DNA of 64,000 nt from Halobaculum sp. XH14 (GTDB lineage: Archaea; Halobacteriota; Halobacteria; Halobacteriales; Haloferacaceae). Positions 1 to 9,430 of the stretch are shown piece by piece; the first letter of the stretch is position 1, and each line of letters begins with the position of its first letter. A program made the position numbers and the translations under genes. The DNA lies in contig NZ_CP134949.1 in the NCBI RefSeq assembly GCF_032116555.1, positions 1,364,001-1,428,000 on the forward strand, in the 5' to 3' direction. The notes under the pieces are model-generated. The model was not told the DNA's origin and made no database searches. It was given only the letters and a program-made list of their open reading frames with translations.

Positions 1-37
1 TCTCACAGTAATCGGCCGGCCTCGAATCGTTTCCGGA

Positions 38-46
38 AGTTATAGT
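38..46 (+). promoter_or_regulatory. TATA-like box of AdoMet synthetase gene
   Basis: An AT-rich AGTTATAGT stretch sits in GC-rich surroundings about 28 nt before the ATG at 72. This is the spacing expected for a leaderless haloarchaeal transcript, and no Shine-Dalgarno motif lies before the start codon. Confidence 0.5.
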
Positions 47-71
47 TCGAGCGCTCTCGACCGACTCGGTA

Positions 72-1271
72 ATGAGGAACATCCAGGTGTCCGAACTCGA
101 CCGCGCGGCGGTCGAGGATCAGGACGTGGAGATCGTCGAACGGAAGGGGCTCGGCCATCCCGACTCCATCTGTGATGGCATCGCGGAGTCGGTCTCGCGG
201 GCGCTCTCGCGGCTGTATCTCGACCGCGTCGGCAAGGTCCTCCACTACAACACCGACGAGACCCAGCTCGTCGCTGGCTCCGCCTCCCCGGCGTTCGGCG
301 GCGGCGAGGTGCTCGAACCGATCTACGTGCTCATCGTCGGGCGCGCCACGAAGAAGTACGAGGGGCAGACGCTCCCCGTCGAACGGACGGCCATCGAGGC
401 CGCGCGGGCGTACCTCCGGCGGAAGTTCCCCGAACTCGACGTCGGCGGGGACGTCATCCTCGACGTGAAGCTCGGCGAGGGCTCGGGCGACCTCCAGCAG
501 GTGTTCGGCGAGGAGGGCGCACAGGTGCCCGAGGCGAACGACACCTCCTTCGGCGTCGGCCACGCGCCCCGGACCGAGACCGAGCGGATCGTCCTCGAGG
601 CCGAGCACGCGCTCAACGGGCGGTACGGCGACGACCACCCAGAACTCGGCCAGGACATCAAGCTGATGGGCAAGCGCGAGGGCGACGAGATCGACATCAC
701 GGTCGCGGCCGCGATGGTCGACGCCCACGTCGAGGACATGGACGACTACGTGGCGGCCGTCGACGCGGTCGAGGCGTACGTCACCGACCTCGCCGAGGAG
801 TACACCGACCGCGAGGTCCACGTGCAGGTGAACACCGCCGACGACCTCGCGGAGGGCGCGATCTACCTCACGACGACCGGCACCTCGGCCGAGCAGGGCG
901 ACGACGGTTCCGTCGGGCGCGGCAATCGAGCGAACGGGCTCATCACCCCGAACCGGCCGATGAGCATGGAGGCGACGTCCGGGAAGAACCCCGTCAACCA
1001 CATCGGGAAGATCTACAACCTGCTTTCGACCGACATCGCCGAGGCGGTCGTCGCGGAGGTCGACGGCATCCGCGACCTCCAGGTCCGACTGCTCTCCCAG
1101 ATCGGCCGCCCCATCGACCAGCCCCACGTCGCCGACGCGCAGGTCGTCACCGAGGACGGCGTCGCGGTCTCGGACGTGGAACCGGAGGTCCGCGCGATCG
1201 TCGACGAGCGGCTGGCGAACGTCACCGACGTCACCCGCCGCGTCATCGACGGCGACCTCTCCACCTTCTGA
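72..1271 (+). CDS. mat: Archaeal-type S-adenosylmethionine synthetase (methionine adenosyltransferase)
   Basis: This enzyme makes S-adenosylmethionine from methionine and ATP in the cytoplasm and so feeds methylation and other AdoMet-dependent reactions. The 399-residue protein has the length and character of the archaeal AdoMet synthetase family rather than bacterial MetK. The N-terminal region has [17 protein letters not shown] (about residues 23-39) and the middle has the glycine- and asparagine-rich [19 protein letters not shown] (about 280-298), both characteristic of the archaeal family. The ATG at 72 follows a TATA-like box by about 28 nt. It stands alone; the next gene downstream is convergent. 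Confidence 0.96.
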   Translation: MRNIQVSELDRAAVEDQDVEIVERKGLGHPDSICDGIAESVSRALSRLYLDRVGKVLHYNTDETQLVAGSASPAFGGGEVLEPIYVLIVGRATKKYEGQTLPVERTAIEAARAYLRRKFPELDVGGDVILDVKLGEGSGDLQQVFGEEGAQVPEANDTSFGVGHAPRTETERIVLEAEHALNGRYGDDHPELGQDIKLMGKREGDEIDITVAAAMVDAHVEDMDDYVAAVDAVEAYVTDLAEEYTDREVHVQVNTADDLAEGAIYLTTTGTSAEQGDDGSVGRGNRANGLITPNRPMSMEATSGKNPVNHIGKIYNLLSTDIAEAVVAEVDGIRDLQVRLLSQIGRPIDQPHVADAQVVTEDGVAVSDVEPEVRAIVDERLANVTDVTRRVIDGDLSTF

Positions 1272-1339
1272 CCGGCATCGGACGCACCTCGTCTCCGGTC
1301 CCGGCTGACGCCCCGGAACCACAGCACCGGGCTTCCGCG

Positions 1340-1344
1340 AAAAA
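1340..1344 (-). terminator. T-run downstream of the thioredoxin gene
   Basis: On the minus strand a run of five T residues follows the stop codon of the thioredoxin gene within about 10 nt. Short T-runs are the usual archaeal termination signal. Confidence 0.35.
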
Positions 1345-1350
1345 TCGGAC

Positions 1351-1731
1351 CTACGCGTCGTCTTCCGCCAGCTCCGCCGCGAGGAACGCCGCGATGGACG
1401 CGTCGGCGCTCTCGACGAACCTGGCGACTTCCGTCCCGTCCCGCTCCACGACGACGGTCGGGATGAACTCGACGCCGTACTCGTCCATTCCGGGCCCCCG
1501 CTTCTCGCCGTCGACCTTCTCGACCGGGTACTGTTCGATCCGCTCGTCCGGCACGCCAGCCGCACCGAGCGCGGCCGCGAACGCGGGCAACTGGCTCGTG
1601 CAGTCACCACACCAGTCGCCGCCCCAGACCCTGAACGTCAGCGAGTCGTCCGCGAGCACGTCGATGGCTTCCGGCGGGGCCGCTCGGGACCCCACCGGAT
1701 CCGGCCGCATCGTGTCGAGTCGGCTGCTCAT
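1351..1731 (-). CDS. Small thioredoxin-family protein (WCGDC)
   Basis: A cytoplasmic thiol-disulfide redox protein of 126 residues. The active-site WCGDC lies at residues 40-44 and a cis-proline segment FIPTVVV lies about 50 residues later, so the thioredoxin fold and redox pair are complete. The CGDC dipeptide differs from the CGPC of classical thioredoxins, which usually alters redox potential and partner choice. No signal peptide or membrane segment is seen. It is transcribed convergently with the AdoMet synthetase gene. The exact partner is unknown. Confidence 0.85.
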   Translation of the reverse strand: MSSRLDTMRPDPVGSRAAPPEAIDVLADDSLTFRVWGGDWCGDCTSQLPAFAAALGAAGVPDERIEQYPVEKVDGEKRGPGMDEYGVEFIPTVVVERDGTEVARFVESADASIAAFLAAELAEDDA

Positions 1732-1930
1732 ACCCGGCGTAGGGAACCGGCCGGCATAACCCCGACGCCCGCGGCAGCGGCTGCACAGGACCGTGGCGAG
1801 CGTGGCGACCGTCCCGCGGGCCTGTCGGGTGCGGGGTCGAGTCGGCGGCCGGACGGCTAGGTGGCGTCGTCCCGTCGAGCGTTTGCCGGTGTCGGCGAGT
1901 GATTAAGGGGCACGTCCCGTAGCCACGTCC

Positions 1931-2896
1931 ATGGACGACTCCGTGCTGGAGACGATCGGCTCGCCGCTCGTCCGGGTCGACTCGCCGCCCGGGACGACAG
2001 TCGCGGCGAAGCTGGAGTCACACAACCCGGGCGGGTCGGCGAAGGACCGTCCGGCGCGGTACATGGTCGAGGCCGCCGAGGCGGACGGCCTGCTGGAGCC
2101 GGGGGACGCCATCGTCGAACCCACCTCCGGGAACACGGGCGTCGGCCTCGCGCTCGTCGGCGCGGCGACGGGCTACGACGTGACGCTGGTGATGCCGGCC
2201 TCGAAGAGCGAGGAGCGCCGCCGGGTGATGAAGGCGTACGGCGCGGACATCGAACTCGTCGAGGGGAGCATCGAGGACGCGAAGGAGCACGCGGACGAAC
2301 TGGAGGCCGACGGGATGGTACAGCTCCGCCAGTTCGAGAACGAGGCGAACCCGCGCTCGCACTACGAGACGACCGCCGAGGAGCTCCTGGACCAGCTCGA
2401 GGGACGAACCCCGGACGCGCTGGTCGCCGGCGTCGGCACCGGCGGCACCGTCACCGGGATCGGCAGACGGCTCCGCGAGGCGTTCCCGGCGATGGACGTC
2501 GTCGCGGTCGAACCGGAACGGAGCGCCGTCCTCTCGGGCGGGCCGGTCGAGGCTGACGAGTTCCAGGGGATGGGCCCGGGCTTTCTCAGCCCGAACCTGG
2601 ACGTCGACCTGCTCGACGGCGTGTTCACCGTCGGCATCGGGGAGGCCGAAGCCGAGTGCCGACGGATCGCGCGCGAGGAGGGCGTTCTCGTCGGCCAGTC
2701 CGGCGGCGCGTCGAACCTGCGGGCGCGGGACGTCGCCCGCGCGTTCGCGGCCGGCGAGGACCCCGGCTACGGCGACGTGACTGCGGCGGGCTGGGAGCCG
2801 CGACCCGACGCCGGCGAGTCGGGCGCGGACCCGCTGGTCCTCACGGTGTTCCCGGACTCGGGCGAGCGGTACATGTCGACCGGGCTGTTCGACTGA
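1931..2896 (+). CDS. cysK: PLP-dependent cysteine synthase family protein
   Basis: A fold-type II PLP enzyme of 321 residues, most likely O-acetylserine (thiol)-lyase making cysteine from O-acetylserine and sulfide. The PLP lysine is in NPGGSAKDRPA (Lys38). The substrate loop EPTSGNTGVG (about 61-70) and the phosphate-binding GVGTGGTVTGIGR are intact. A cystathionine beta-synthase-like or phosphoserine-dependent variant cannot be excluded from sequence alone. An AT-richer GATTAAGG stretch about 30 nt before the ATG could be the promoter. Confidence 0.88.
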   Translation: MDDSVLETIGSPLVRVDSPPGTTVAAKLESHNPGGSAKDRPARYMVEAAEADGLLEPGDAIVEPTSGNTGVGLALVGAATGYDVTLVMPASKSEERRRVMKAYGADIELVEGSIEDAKEHADELEADGMVQLRQFENEANPRSHYETTAEELLDQLEGRTPDALVAGVGTGGTVTGIGRRLREAFPAMDVVAVEPERSAVLSGGPVEADEFQGMGPGFLSPNLDVDLLDGVFTVGIGEAEAECRRIAREEGVLVGQSGGASNLRARDVARAFAAGEDPGYGDVTAAGWEPRPDAGESGADPLVLTVFPDSGERYMSTGLFD

Positions 2897-2937
2897 CGGC
2901 GACTCGGCGGGGGGAGCGCCCGACGCGGCCCCGGCGG

Positions 2938-3393
2938 TCAGCCCTCGAACTCCGCTTCGGTGACGCGCACCCTGACCGTCTCCTCGACGTCGTGCAGGTC
3001 GTACTCGGGCAGCGGCGCGTCGTCGCTCCGGGCGAGATACATCGGCTCCAGCAGTTCGCCGTCCTCGACGCCGTACACCTTCAGCAGCCGGTCGGTCTCC
3101 TCGGGCCTGACGTCGTCGTTCCGGACCTCGGTCGCGAGTTCGCGCGAGAGCCACTCGTCCTCGGAGACGGAGGGGTCCTTGACGAACGCCTCGTCGACGA
3201 ACCGGACCAGATACCAGTTCAGGTCGTTCAGCAGCGAGACGGCCGCGCCGAGGCTCACGGTCTCGACGGCGATGCTGTTCTCGAACGGGGACGTGCGGTC
3301 GTAGGTGGAGAGCGCGTCCCGAGCCGTCTCCCGCGAGAGGAGCTCGTACCGGAGCTCCGAGCCCGGCTCCCCGACGAGACACACCGTTGGCAT
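2938..3393 (-). CDS. Conserved haloarchaeal protein (DUF5804-like)
   Basis: A 151-residue soluble protein of unknown function. It opens with MPTVCLVGEPGSELRYELLS and has mixed alpha/beta character with no membrane segment, signal peptide or metal motif. I believe it belongs to the haloarchaeal family called DUF5804, from recollection of its N-terminus. It lies downstream of the methylmalonate-semialdehyde dehydrogenase gene on the same strand with a 93-bp gap, so it may be a separate transcript. Confidence 0.75.
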   Translation of the reverse strand: MPTVCLVGEPGSELRYELLSRETARDALSTYDRTSPFENSIAVETVSLGAAVSLLNDLNWYLVRFVDEAFVKDPSVSEDEWLSRELATEVRNDDVRPEETDRLLKVYGVEDGELLEPMYLARSDDAPLPEYDLHDVEETVRVRVTEAEFEG

Positions 3394-3486
3394 GGTTTCG
3401 CCTCGCCGCGGTCCGGCAAAGCGGTTACGCTCCTCGGCCCGATTCGTCGGGTCGCTGAACCGACCACGGGTGGAGGTGCCAGCCTC

Positions 3487-4953
3487 TCAGGCGTCGGGCC
3501 AGCGCTCGATGTACACCGTCTCGTCGGTGTAAAAGCGGATCGCGTCCTCCCCCTGCGCGTGGAGGTCGCCGAAGAAGGACTCCTTCGCCCCGCCGAAGTG
3601 GAAGAACGCCATCGGCGCCGCGGTACCGACGTTGACCCCGAGGTTCCCGGCGTCGACCTCGTGGCGGAACCGCCTCGCCTCGCCGCCGTCGCGGGTGAAG
3701 AGCGAGGCGGCGTTGCCGAACCGCGAGCCGTTCACGACGTCGAGCGCCTCCCCGAAGTCGGACGCGCGGACGAGCGCGAGCACCGGGCCGAAGATCTCCT
3801 CGCGGGCGAGCGCGTCGTCGGGGTCGACGTCGCCGAAGATCGTCGGGCCGAGATACGACCCCTCGCCGGGGACGTCGCGCTCGCGCCCGTCGAGCAGCAG
3901 CCGCCCGCCCTCCGCCACGCCGGTCTCGACGTACTCCAGGACGGACTCGCGGTGGGCCGCCGAGACGAGCGGCCCCATCTCCGTGTCGGCGTCCAGCCCC
4001 GGGCCGACGGTCAGGTCGCCGGTCGCGTCCACGAGCGCCTCGGCGAACGGCTCGTACACCGCGTCCTCGACGACCGCGACAGGGTTCGCCAGACAGCGCT
4101 GGCCGGCGTTCGCGAACGCGGAGCTGACGGTCTGTTCGACCGCGTGCTCGAGGTCGGCCTCCGCGGAGACGACGATGTGGTTCTTCGCGCCCCCCTGCGC
4201 CTGCACGCGCTTGCCCGCCCCGGCCGCCGTCTCGTACACGTGTCGGGCGATCGGCGTGGAGCCGACGAAGGAGACGCCCTCGATCCCGTCGTGGGTGATG
4301 AGCCGGTTCACCGTGTCCGGCCCGCCGTGGACGACGTTGACGACGCCGTCCGGGAACCCTGCCTCCTCGACGAGTTCGGCGATGCGGACGGCCGTGAACG
4401 GGTCGCGTTCGCTGGGCTTCAGCACGAACGTGTTCCCCGTGGCGACGGCGTACGGCAGGAACCACAGCGGGATCATCGCGGGGAAGTTGAACGGCGTCAC
4501 CGCGAGGAACGTCCCGAGCGGCTTCCGGACGGCCGTCTCGTCGATGTCCGGCGCGGCGTGCGGGAGGTGACCCGCCTGCATGAGGCTGGGCGCGCCACAG
4601 GCGACCTCGACGTTCTCGATGCCGCGACGAATCTCGCCGAGCGCCTCGTCGGTCGTCTTGCCGTGTTCGGTCACGAGCGTCTCGGCGAGCGACTCCTGGT
4701 TCCCCTCGAGGAGCCGTTTCAGCCGGAACAGCGGCTGGATCCGCGCCTCGACGGCCGTCTCGCTCCAGTCCTCGAACGCCTCGTTCGCCGCGGCGACCGC
4801 GTCGTCGACGTCCCCCGCCGAGGAGAAGTCGACGCGGCCGACCGACTCGCCGGTCGCGGGGTTCACCACGTCCCGCCCCTCGTCGCCGGCGGGTCGCCGC
4901 CACGTTCCGCCCGCGTAGTTTCGCACCGTCTCGGCCGTGGGTGGTCCGTCCAT
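3487..4953 (-). CDS. mmsA: CoA-acylating methylmalonate-semialdehyde dehydrogenase
   Basis: An aldehyde dehydrogenase of 488 residues that probably oxidises (methyl)malonate semialdehyde to propionyl- or acetyl-CoA, a step of valine, pyrimidine or inositol breakdown. The oxyanion-hole region FNFPAMIPLWF and the catalytic cysteine in FANAGQRCLANP are present. The C-terminus has the FGGAKESFFGDLHAQG and FYTDETV pattern typical of the MMSDH branch. The reading frame stays open far upstream, but family length and a TATA-like CTTTG stretch about 28 nt upstream favour the ATG at 4953 (MDGPPTAET). Confidence 0.9.
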   Translation of the reverse strand: MDGPPTAETVRNYAGGTWRRPAGDEGRDVVNPATGESVGRVDFSSAGDVDDAVAAANEAFEDWSETAVEARIQPLFRLKRLLEGNQESLAETLVTEHGKTTDEALGEIRRGIENVEVACGAPSLMQAGHLPHAAPDIDETAVRKPLGTFLAVTPFNFPAMIPLWFLPYAVATGNTFVLKPSERDPFTAVRIAELVEEAGFPDGVVNVVHGGPDTVNRLITHDGIEGVSFVGSTPIARHVYETAAGAGKRVQAQGGAKNHIVVSAEADLEHAVEQTVSSAFANAGQRCLANPVAVVEDAVYEPFAEALVDATGDLTVGPGLDADTEMGPLVSAAHRESVLEYVETGVAEGGRLLLDGRERDVPGEGSYLGPTIFGDVDPDDALAREEIFGPVLALVRASDFGEALDVVNGSRFGNAASLFTRDGGEARRFRHEVDAGNLGVNVGTAAPMAFFHFGGAKESFFGDLHAQGEDAIRFYTDETVYIERWPDA

Positions 4954-5042
4954 GTCACTCGGTGACGTCTCCCGGTGCAAAGAACTGTGGTCACCGGCCA
5001 GCGCTTCCGTTCGGGAACGACCTTCGGGTCGGTCTCGTGGAC

Positions 5043-6770
5043 TCAGGGGTGTGCGTAGTAGGCGACCGTCTCGTCGGGGTCGACGCGGTCGTAGCGCGCG
5101 AAGCCGACGCGCTCGAACTGGACCACATCGTCCGGTTCGTACGAGGCGTAGCCGGGTTCGGCGCGGCCGTGGACGTCGCCCTCGACGGTCCGGAGCCTGA
5201 CCGGGACGTTGTCGCCCGCGGGCACCCAGTGGACGACCGGGACGCCCTCCTCGCGGACCATCTCGATGTCGGTGCCGACCCAGTCGAGCGCGTCGCCCTC
5301 GCGCCGGAGACAGCCGTACCCCTTCAGCCAGACGCGCTCGCCCTCGGCCGGCAGGTCGTCGGGTTCGACGAGCACGGCGTCGTCGACGGGGATGTCGCGC
5401 CGGCCGCGGTCCTCGTGGTTCGGGTGGAGCGGCGGGGTGCCGGCGGCGGGCCTGTCCGCGCCGGTCACGGCGATTCGCTCGCCGTCGCGCACGAGGAACC
5501 GGCGGTCGGTGTCCTCGTCGATGGCGTTGCGGTTGTTCGCGTACACCGCCGACATCGCCAGATCGACGTCGCTGGTCGACATGCCGAGTTCGACCATCGC
5601 GTCGACGAGCGCCTGGCCGCGGATGCCGCGGCGGCGGATCGACTTGATCGTCGGGACGCGCGGGTCGTCCCAGCCGTCGAGTTCGCCGGTCTCGATGCGC
5701 TCCTTGATCGTCGAGGTCGACAGCTTCACGTCGTACTCGTCGACCTGGACGTGGCCCCAGTGGAGCACCTCGGGGTACTCCCAGCCGAAGTAGTCGTAGA
5801 CGAACCCCTGGCGCTTCGCGGAGTCCTGCAGGTCGATGCCGCGGACGATGTGGGTGACGCCCGTCAGGTGGTCGTCGATGCCCGACTGGAAGTCGAGCAT
5901 CGGCCACGCGCGGTACGACTCCGCCTCGGGCCGCGGGTGGGGCGTCTCGACGACGCGGAAGGCGACGAAGTCCCGCAGCGCCGGGTTCTTGTGTTCGATG
6001 TCGGTCTTGACGCGGAGGACCAGCTCGCCGTCGCCGTACTCGCCCGCGACCATCGCGTCGAACTCCTCGCGGACCGTCTCGGCGTCCTTGTCGCGGTGGG
6101 GACAGGCCTCGCCGTCGGCCTTCAGGCTACGGAACTCCTCGGCGGGACACGAGCAGGTGTACGCGCCGCCCAGGTCGATGAGCTCCCGGGCGTGCTCGTA
6201 GTACGTCTCGACGCGGTCGGAGGCCCGCAGCACCTCGTCGGGCTCGAACCCGAGGTAGTCGACGTCCTCGAGGATGGCGTCGTAGGCCCACAGGAGCGGG
6301 CGGCCGACGCCAGTGTCCGGGTTCGTGTCGTCGAAGCGGACGATGAAGTGGCCGTCGTAGCGCTCGGCGTACGTGCCGATGACCGAGGGCATCCGCGCGT
6401 GGCCGATGTGCCACGGGCCGTTGGGGTTCGGCGCGGCGCGCATCCGGATCTCGTCGTACTCGTCCGCGTTCGGGAGGTCCGGAAGGGCCCGCTCGTCGGT
6501 CTCCTCGTCGGCGTCGAGTTCCGCCAGCAGGTCGGGCGCGAGTTCGGCCAGGCGGTCGCGTCGGGCCGACTCGTCCATGCCCGCGACCTCGTTCGCCACG
6601 GGCGCGACGACGCCGGGGATCTCGTCGCCGTGCTGCCGGAACTCGGGGTTCTCACCCATCAGCGGGCCCATGATCGCGCCGACCTCGGGGTCGGAGCCGT
6701 GTTTCAGCGCGTTGTACAGCGCGGCCGTCTCGGCGGCCGCGCGCACGCGCTCTCGCATGTCGTCGTCCAT
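5043..6770 (-). CDS. gltX: Glutamyl-tRNA synthetase, archaeal type
   Basis: Charges tRNA with glutamate; a 575-residue class I synthetase. The HIGH motif is in NPNGPWHIGHAR (HIGH at 121-124) and the KMSKS-equivalent is KLSTSTIKERI. A roughly 100-residue N-terminal extension and a beta-barrel C-terminus match the archaeal/eukaryotic (GlnRS-like) subclass. Haloarchaea normally use a non-discriminating GluRS with GatDE for Gln-tRNA; that is family knowledge, not shown here. The frame extends 37 codons upstream, but the ATG at 6770 fits a CCTTTTTGG box 28 nt upstream. Confidence 0.95.
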   Translation of the reverse strand: MDDDMRERVRAAAETAALYNALKHGSDPEVGAIMGPLMGENPEFRQHGDEIPGVVAPVANEVAGMDESARRDRLAELAPDLLAELDADEETDERALPDLPNADEYDEIRMRAAPNPNGPWHIGHARMPSVIGTYAERYDGHFIVRFDDTNPDTGVGRPLLWAYDAILEDVDYLGFEPDEVLRASDRVETYYEHARELIDLGGAYTCSCPAEEFRSLKADGEACPHRDKDAETVREEFDAMVAGEYGDGELVLRVKTDIEHKNPALRDFVAFRVVETPHPRPEAESYRAWPMLDFQSGIDDHLTGVTHIVRGIDLQDSAKRQGFVYDYFGWEYPEVLHWGHVQVDEYDVKLSTSTIKERIETGELDGWDDPRVPTIKSIRRRGIRGQALVDAMVELGMSTSDVDLAMSAVYANNRNAIDEDTDRRFLVRDGERIAVTGADRPAAGTPPLHPNHEDRGRRDIPVDDAVLVEPDDLPAEGERVWLKGYGCLRREGDALDWVGTDIEMVREEGVPVVHWVPAGDNVPVRLRTVEGDVHGRAEPGYASYEPDDVVQFERVGFARYDRVDPDETVAYYAHP

Positions 6771-6803
6771 TGGAGTCGGCTTCGCCGGCCGCACCAAAAA
6801 GGG

Positions 6804-6883
6804 GCGTGAAACGTCGGGCACACCCGGGTAGGGGCAACCGGCGTGACGGGCGTCCGGGGGATATGGATGTCGACGTTTCACGC
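6804..6883. repeat. 13-bp perfect inverted repeat between gltX and the MaoC gene
   Basis: GCGTGAAACGTCG at 6804-6816 and its exact reverse complement CGACGTTTCACGC at 6871-6883 flank a 54-bp spacer in the divergent promoter region. It could be a paired operator or a stem in a transcript. The left arm lies just upstream of the gltX TATA-like box. Confidence 0.6.
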
Positions 6884-6999
6884 GGTTTCAGCCGTCACCC
6901 GGCCGGTAAGACCCGCCTACGCGGCGTCCGAACCGTCGGTCCGGGTCCTCGACCGCCTCGACGGGTAACGTTTTGCGCGTGCCGCGCGTTCGCCCGCCA

Positions 7000-7443
7000 A
7001 TGACCGTGTTCTTCGAGGACGTGAGCGAGGGTGACCGGTCCGAGTACGGCAGCTACGAGGTGACCCGCGAGGAGATCATCAGGTTCGCCGAACAGTACGA
7101 CCCGCAGTGGTTCCACGTCGACGAGGAGCGGATCGAGCGAGAATCGCCCTACGGCGGGCTCATCGCGTCCGGCTGGCACACCGCCGCGATGACGATGCGC
7201 ATGCTCGTCGAGGCGGAGTTCAGGGATGCCGCCTCCGTCGGCGCGAAGGGCACCGACGAACTCCGCTGGTGGCGACCGGTTCGTCCCGGCGACACGCTCC
7301 GCATCGAGACGGAGATCGTCGAGACCGTCCCCGAGTCCCCGGAGCGCGGGCTGGTTCGCGTGCGGGTGGAGACGTACGACGGCGACGACGAGCGCGTGTT
7401 CTCGATGATCGGCAACGTGATGTATCTCACCCGCGACGGCTGA
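7000..7443 (+). CDS. MaoC-family hot-dog hydratase
   Basis: A 147-residue single hot-dog domain protein of the MaoC / R-specific enoyl-CoA hydratase family, probably acting on acyl-CoA thioesters. The hydratase signature appears as FAEQYDPQWFHVDEE, with the catalytic Asp and His, followed by GLIASGWHT. The ATG at 7000 is preferred over a start nine codons upstream because it matches the family N-terminus (MTVFFEDVSEGD) and lies about 30 nt after a TAACGTTTTG stretch. It is divergent from gltX, and no neighbour reveals the substrate. Confidence 0.85.
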   Translation: MTVFFEDVSEGDRSEYGSYEVTREEIIRFAEQYDPQWFHVDEERIERESPYGGLIASGWHTAAMTMRMLVEAEFRDAASVGAKGTDELRWWRPVRPGDTLRIETEIVETVPESPERGLVRVRVETYDGDDERVFSMIGNVMYLTRDG

Positions 7444-7522
7444 TCGGTCGGTTCATTCCCCGTGGCGCTGGCCGGAGCGGGATCGTCTCACCGATCCGAG
7501 AATCGTCCGTTGCCGAGTCGTC

Positions 7523-8347
7523 TCACCGATCCGACTCCCGGTCGAGGTCGGCCGCCTCGAGGTCCCGTGCCGCCTTCCGGAACACGCCGGTGAGCGTGCT
7601 CACCTCCTTGTCGGTCGGGTGCGCCCGGCCGACCAGCCGCCGGATCAGCCGCTCGGTGCGCTCCCGCTTGTGGTCGCGGTGTTCGACCGAATCGAGGAAC
7701 GACGAGAACTGCTCGTAGAGCCGTTCGACGTCGGGTTCGGCGGCCCGCTCGCGCTCCACGTCCGGCAACTGCGTCTCCTCGACGAACAGGGTTCGTAGCT
7801 CGTACAGCGTCACCGTCGCGGCCTGGCCCAGGTTGAGCACCGGGTACTCGGCGCTCGCCGGGATCGAACAGATCTCGTCGATGCGCGCGAGTTCGTCGTT
7901 GTTCAGCCCGCGGCCCTCGCGGCCGAACACGAGCGCCGTGTCGGCCTCGACGGTCGCCAGCGACTCGCTCACATCCGCGGGGGTCGAGAACGGGAACCGG
8001 ACGTGTCGTCGGGCGTCCTCGCCGGTGATCGCGGTGCAGCCGACGGTGTGGTAGCGCTCGACCACCGAGTCGAAGGTGACGGTCTCGGCGTTCGGGAGCA
8101 CGTCCTCGCGCGCGTGCCCGGCGAACCCATACGCCTCGCCACCCTCGGTCAGTTCGGGCGGGTTCACCAGCTTCAGGTCCGAGAGCCCGAAGTTCTTCAT
8201 CGCCCGCGCGACGGTGCCGACGTTCCCCGGCGTCTCGGGCTCGACGAGGACGACGACGTACTCGCTGTCGTCCCCGGTTTCCCGGCCGCCTCCGGCGCCC
8301 TCCTCGGCGTCCAGTTCGTCGTCGCCGTCGGACCCGCCGCGGCTCAT
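7523..8347 (-). CDS. trmJ: TrmJ-like SpoU-class tRNA 2'-O-methyltransferase
   Basis: A 274-residue SPOUT-superfamily methyltransferase expected to put a 2'-O-methyl group on position 32 of tRNA. Motif 1 is in [20 protein letters not shown], motif 2 in [15 protein letters not shown] and motif 3 in [17 protein letters not shown]; together they form the AdoMet-binding trefoil knot. An acidic N-terminal extension of about 30 residues is typical of haloarchaeal adaptation. Its ATG overlaps the stop of the upstream gene (ATGA at 8344-8347), so the two are translationally coupled. Confidence 0.88.
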   Translation of the reverse strand: MSRGGSDGDDELDAEEGAGGGRETGDDSEYVVVLVEPETPGNVGTVARAMKNFGLSDLKLVNPPELTEGGEAYGFAGHAREDVLPNAETVTFDSVVERYHTVGCTAITGEDARRHVRFPFSTPADVSESLATVEADTALVFGREGRGLNNDELARIDEICSIPASAEYPVLNLGQAATVTLYELRTLFVEETQLPDVERERAAEPDVERLYEQFSSFLDSVEHRDHKRERTERLIRRLVGRAHPTDKEVSTLTGVFRKAARDLEAADLDRESDR

Positions 8348-8934
8348 TGGGGGTACTCGCGATTCAGGTCGAGGTCGTCGATGCCGTCGAGTCCGTCGTC
8401 GCCGTCGGTCCCGGCAGACTCGGCACCGTCGCGCTCGCCGTCGCCGTCGAAGTCCGACCGCTCGTCTTCCAGCAGTTCCTGCTCGCGCTCGTAGATCTCC
8501 TCCGGGTCCGGGAGGTTCGGCAGGTCGTCGGGGTCCGTCTCGACGTGATCGACGCCGCCGTAGCCGTCCGGCGCGCGCCCGCCGTCCGCGAACCACTCGT
8601 GGAACTCGTCCCGCAGTTCGGGCTCGCCGGCGAGCCGCGTGCCGCCCTCCTCCTGGAACCAGTAGCTGAAGTCGGGTTCGTGCCGATCACACAGCAGGAT
8701 CTCCTCCAGGGGTTCGCCGTACACGACCGTCGCCTCGCGGCAGCGTCGCTTCTCCTCCTCGCCGTGGATCAGGTAGCACGCGTCACACGGTTTGCCCATG
8801 ACGACCTGGAGCCGGAGCAGCCGGTGTCGCGGCCCCTTCGGCATCTCCTCCAGGGGTCGCCACGTCCCCGCCTCGGTGAAGACGTCCGCCTCGTCGAAGC
8901 GCCAGCCGCGCAGGCCGATGCTCACCTTTCCCAT
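8344..8934 (-). CDS. Conserved haloarchaeal protein with Cys/His cluster, coupled to trmJ
   Basis: A 196-residue protein I do not recognise. It starts [15 protein letters not shown]. The middle has a cysteine/histidine array ([11 protein letters not shown], then an RRC segment, then [14 protein letters not shown]) that looks like a zinc site, and the C-terminus is a long acidic low-complexity tail rich in D, E and G. No membrane segment is seen. The stop overlaps the trmJ start by four bases, which suggests a link with RNA modification. The frame is open 90 codons upstream through repeat DNA; the ATG at 8934 is the credible start. Confidence 0.75.
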   Translation of the reverse strand: MGKVSIGLRGWRFDEADVFTEAGTWRPLEEMPKGPRHRLLRLQVVMGKPCDACYLIHGEEEKRRCREATVVYGEPLEEILLCDRHEPDFSYWFQEEGGTRLAGEPELRDEFHEWFADGGRAPDGYGGVDHVETDPDDLPNLPDPEEIYEREQELLEDERSDFDGDGERDGAESAGTDGDDGLDGIDDLDLNREYPQ

Positions 8935-9034
8935 TGGTTCGGGGTAGCGGGGCAGGTGGGATAAACGACGCGTTCGCTCGATGATATCCTGCTTGGGGCC
9001 AGAAACTCGTGGTCGAGCAGGTGGTGACGACCGC

Positions 9035-9160
9035 CTCGAAAGCCCCCGGCTGGCTACGCTCCCGCGGCACGCGCTGCGCGCTTCACGCTCACTTCGTTCG
9101 CGTTGCAGTGCTTGCGGCGCCGGGGTTCGCGTAGCCAGCCGGCCCCTTTCATTCCCACCC
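9035..9160. repeat. Dispersed long-stem element, copy A
   Basis: It opens with CTCGAAAGCCCCCGGC and closes with CCGGCCCCTTTCATTCCCAC. The inner ends form a perfect 14-bp stem (9046-9059 with 9129-9142) around a 69-bp GC-rich spacer. The same boundary sequences with a different but still perfectly paired stem occur at 39739-39880. Confidence 0.7.
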
Positions 9161-9183
9161 GACCACCCAGCACCGCAGCCTCG

Positions 9184-9334
9184 CCCTCCCTTACCTCGGA
9201 GCACGCTCCTCGGAACTCACCCTCGCTCCGCTCGCGTGAACAGCCTCCTGCGCTCCTCGCTCGCAGGCTCGCTCAGGTGCTCGTCCCTCGCGCGCGTCGT
9301 CTCGCCCCTCCGGGGCTCGCCGTCACGCGCGCCA
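9184..9334. repeat. Dispersed 90-bp repeat, copy 1, upstream of the DHPS-like gene
   Basis: The core at 9184-9273 is identical at 89 of 90 positions to 21041-21130 and starts CCCTCCCTTACCTCGGAGCA. Further shared blocks follow: TCGTCCCTCGCGCGCGTCG at 9281-9299 and CCGTCACGCGCGCCA at about 9320-9334. These are separated here by a 20-bp insertion absent from the other copy. Confidence 0.8.
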
Positions 9335-9430
9335 GTCGGCTGATTCCCATCCCGGAGCGAATAGCCAACGACCCCGAAGCGCCGTTCCGCGACCGCAACA
9401 CCGAAGCGCGCGCCGGCCGACCGCCCACCA

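Larger units (their letters stand above)
8935..9430. other. 496-bp intergenic region holding two dispersed elements
   Basis: No credible gene lies here; the long open frames are low-complexity shadows. The region holds a long-stem hairpin element (9035-9160) followed by a segment that recurs near 21 kb (9184-9334). The DHPS-like gene begins about 100 bp after the second element. Confidence 0.7.

Noticed and set aside
2018-3382. Long minus-strand frame over cysteine synthase and beyond
   Set aside because: Arg/Ala/Gly-rich composition with no family; it is antisense to cysK and DUF5804-like coding sequence. Many similar long frames throughout the window were rejected for the same reason.
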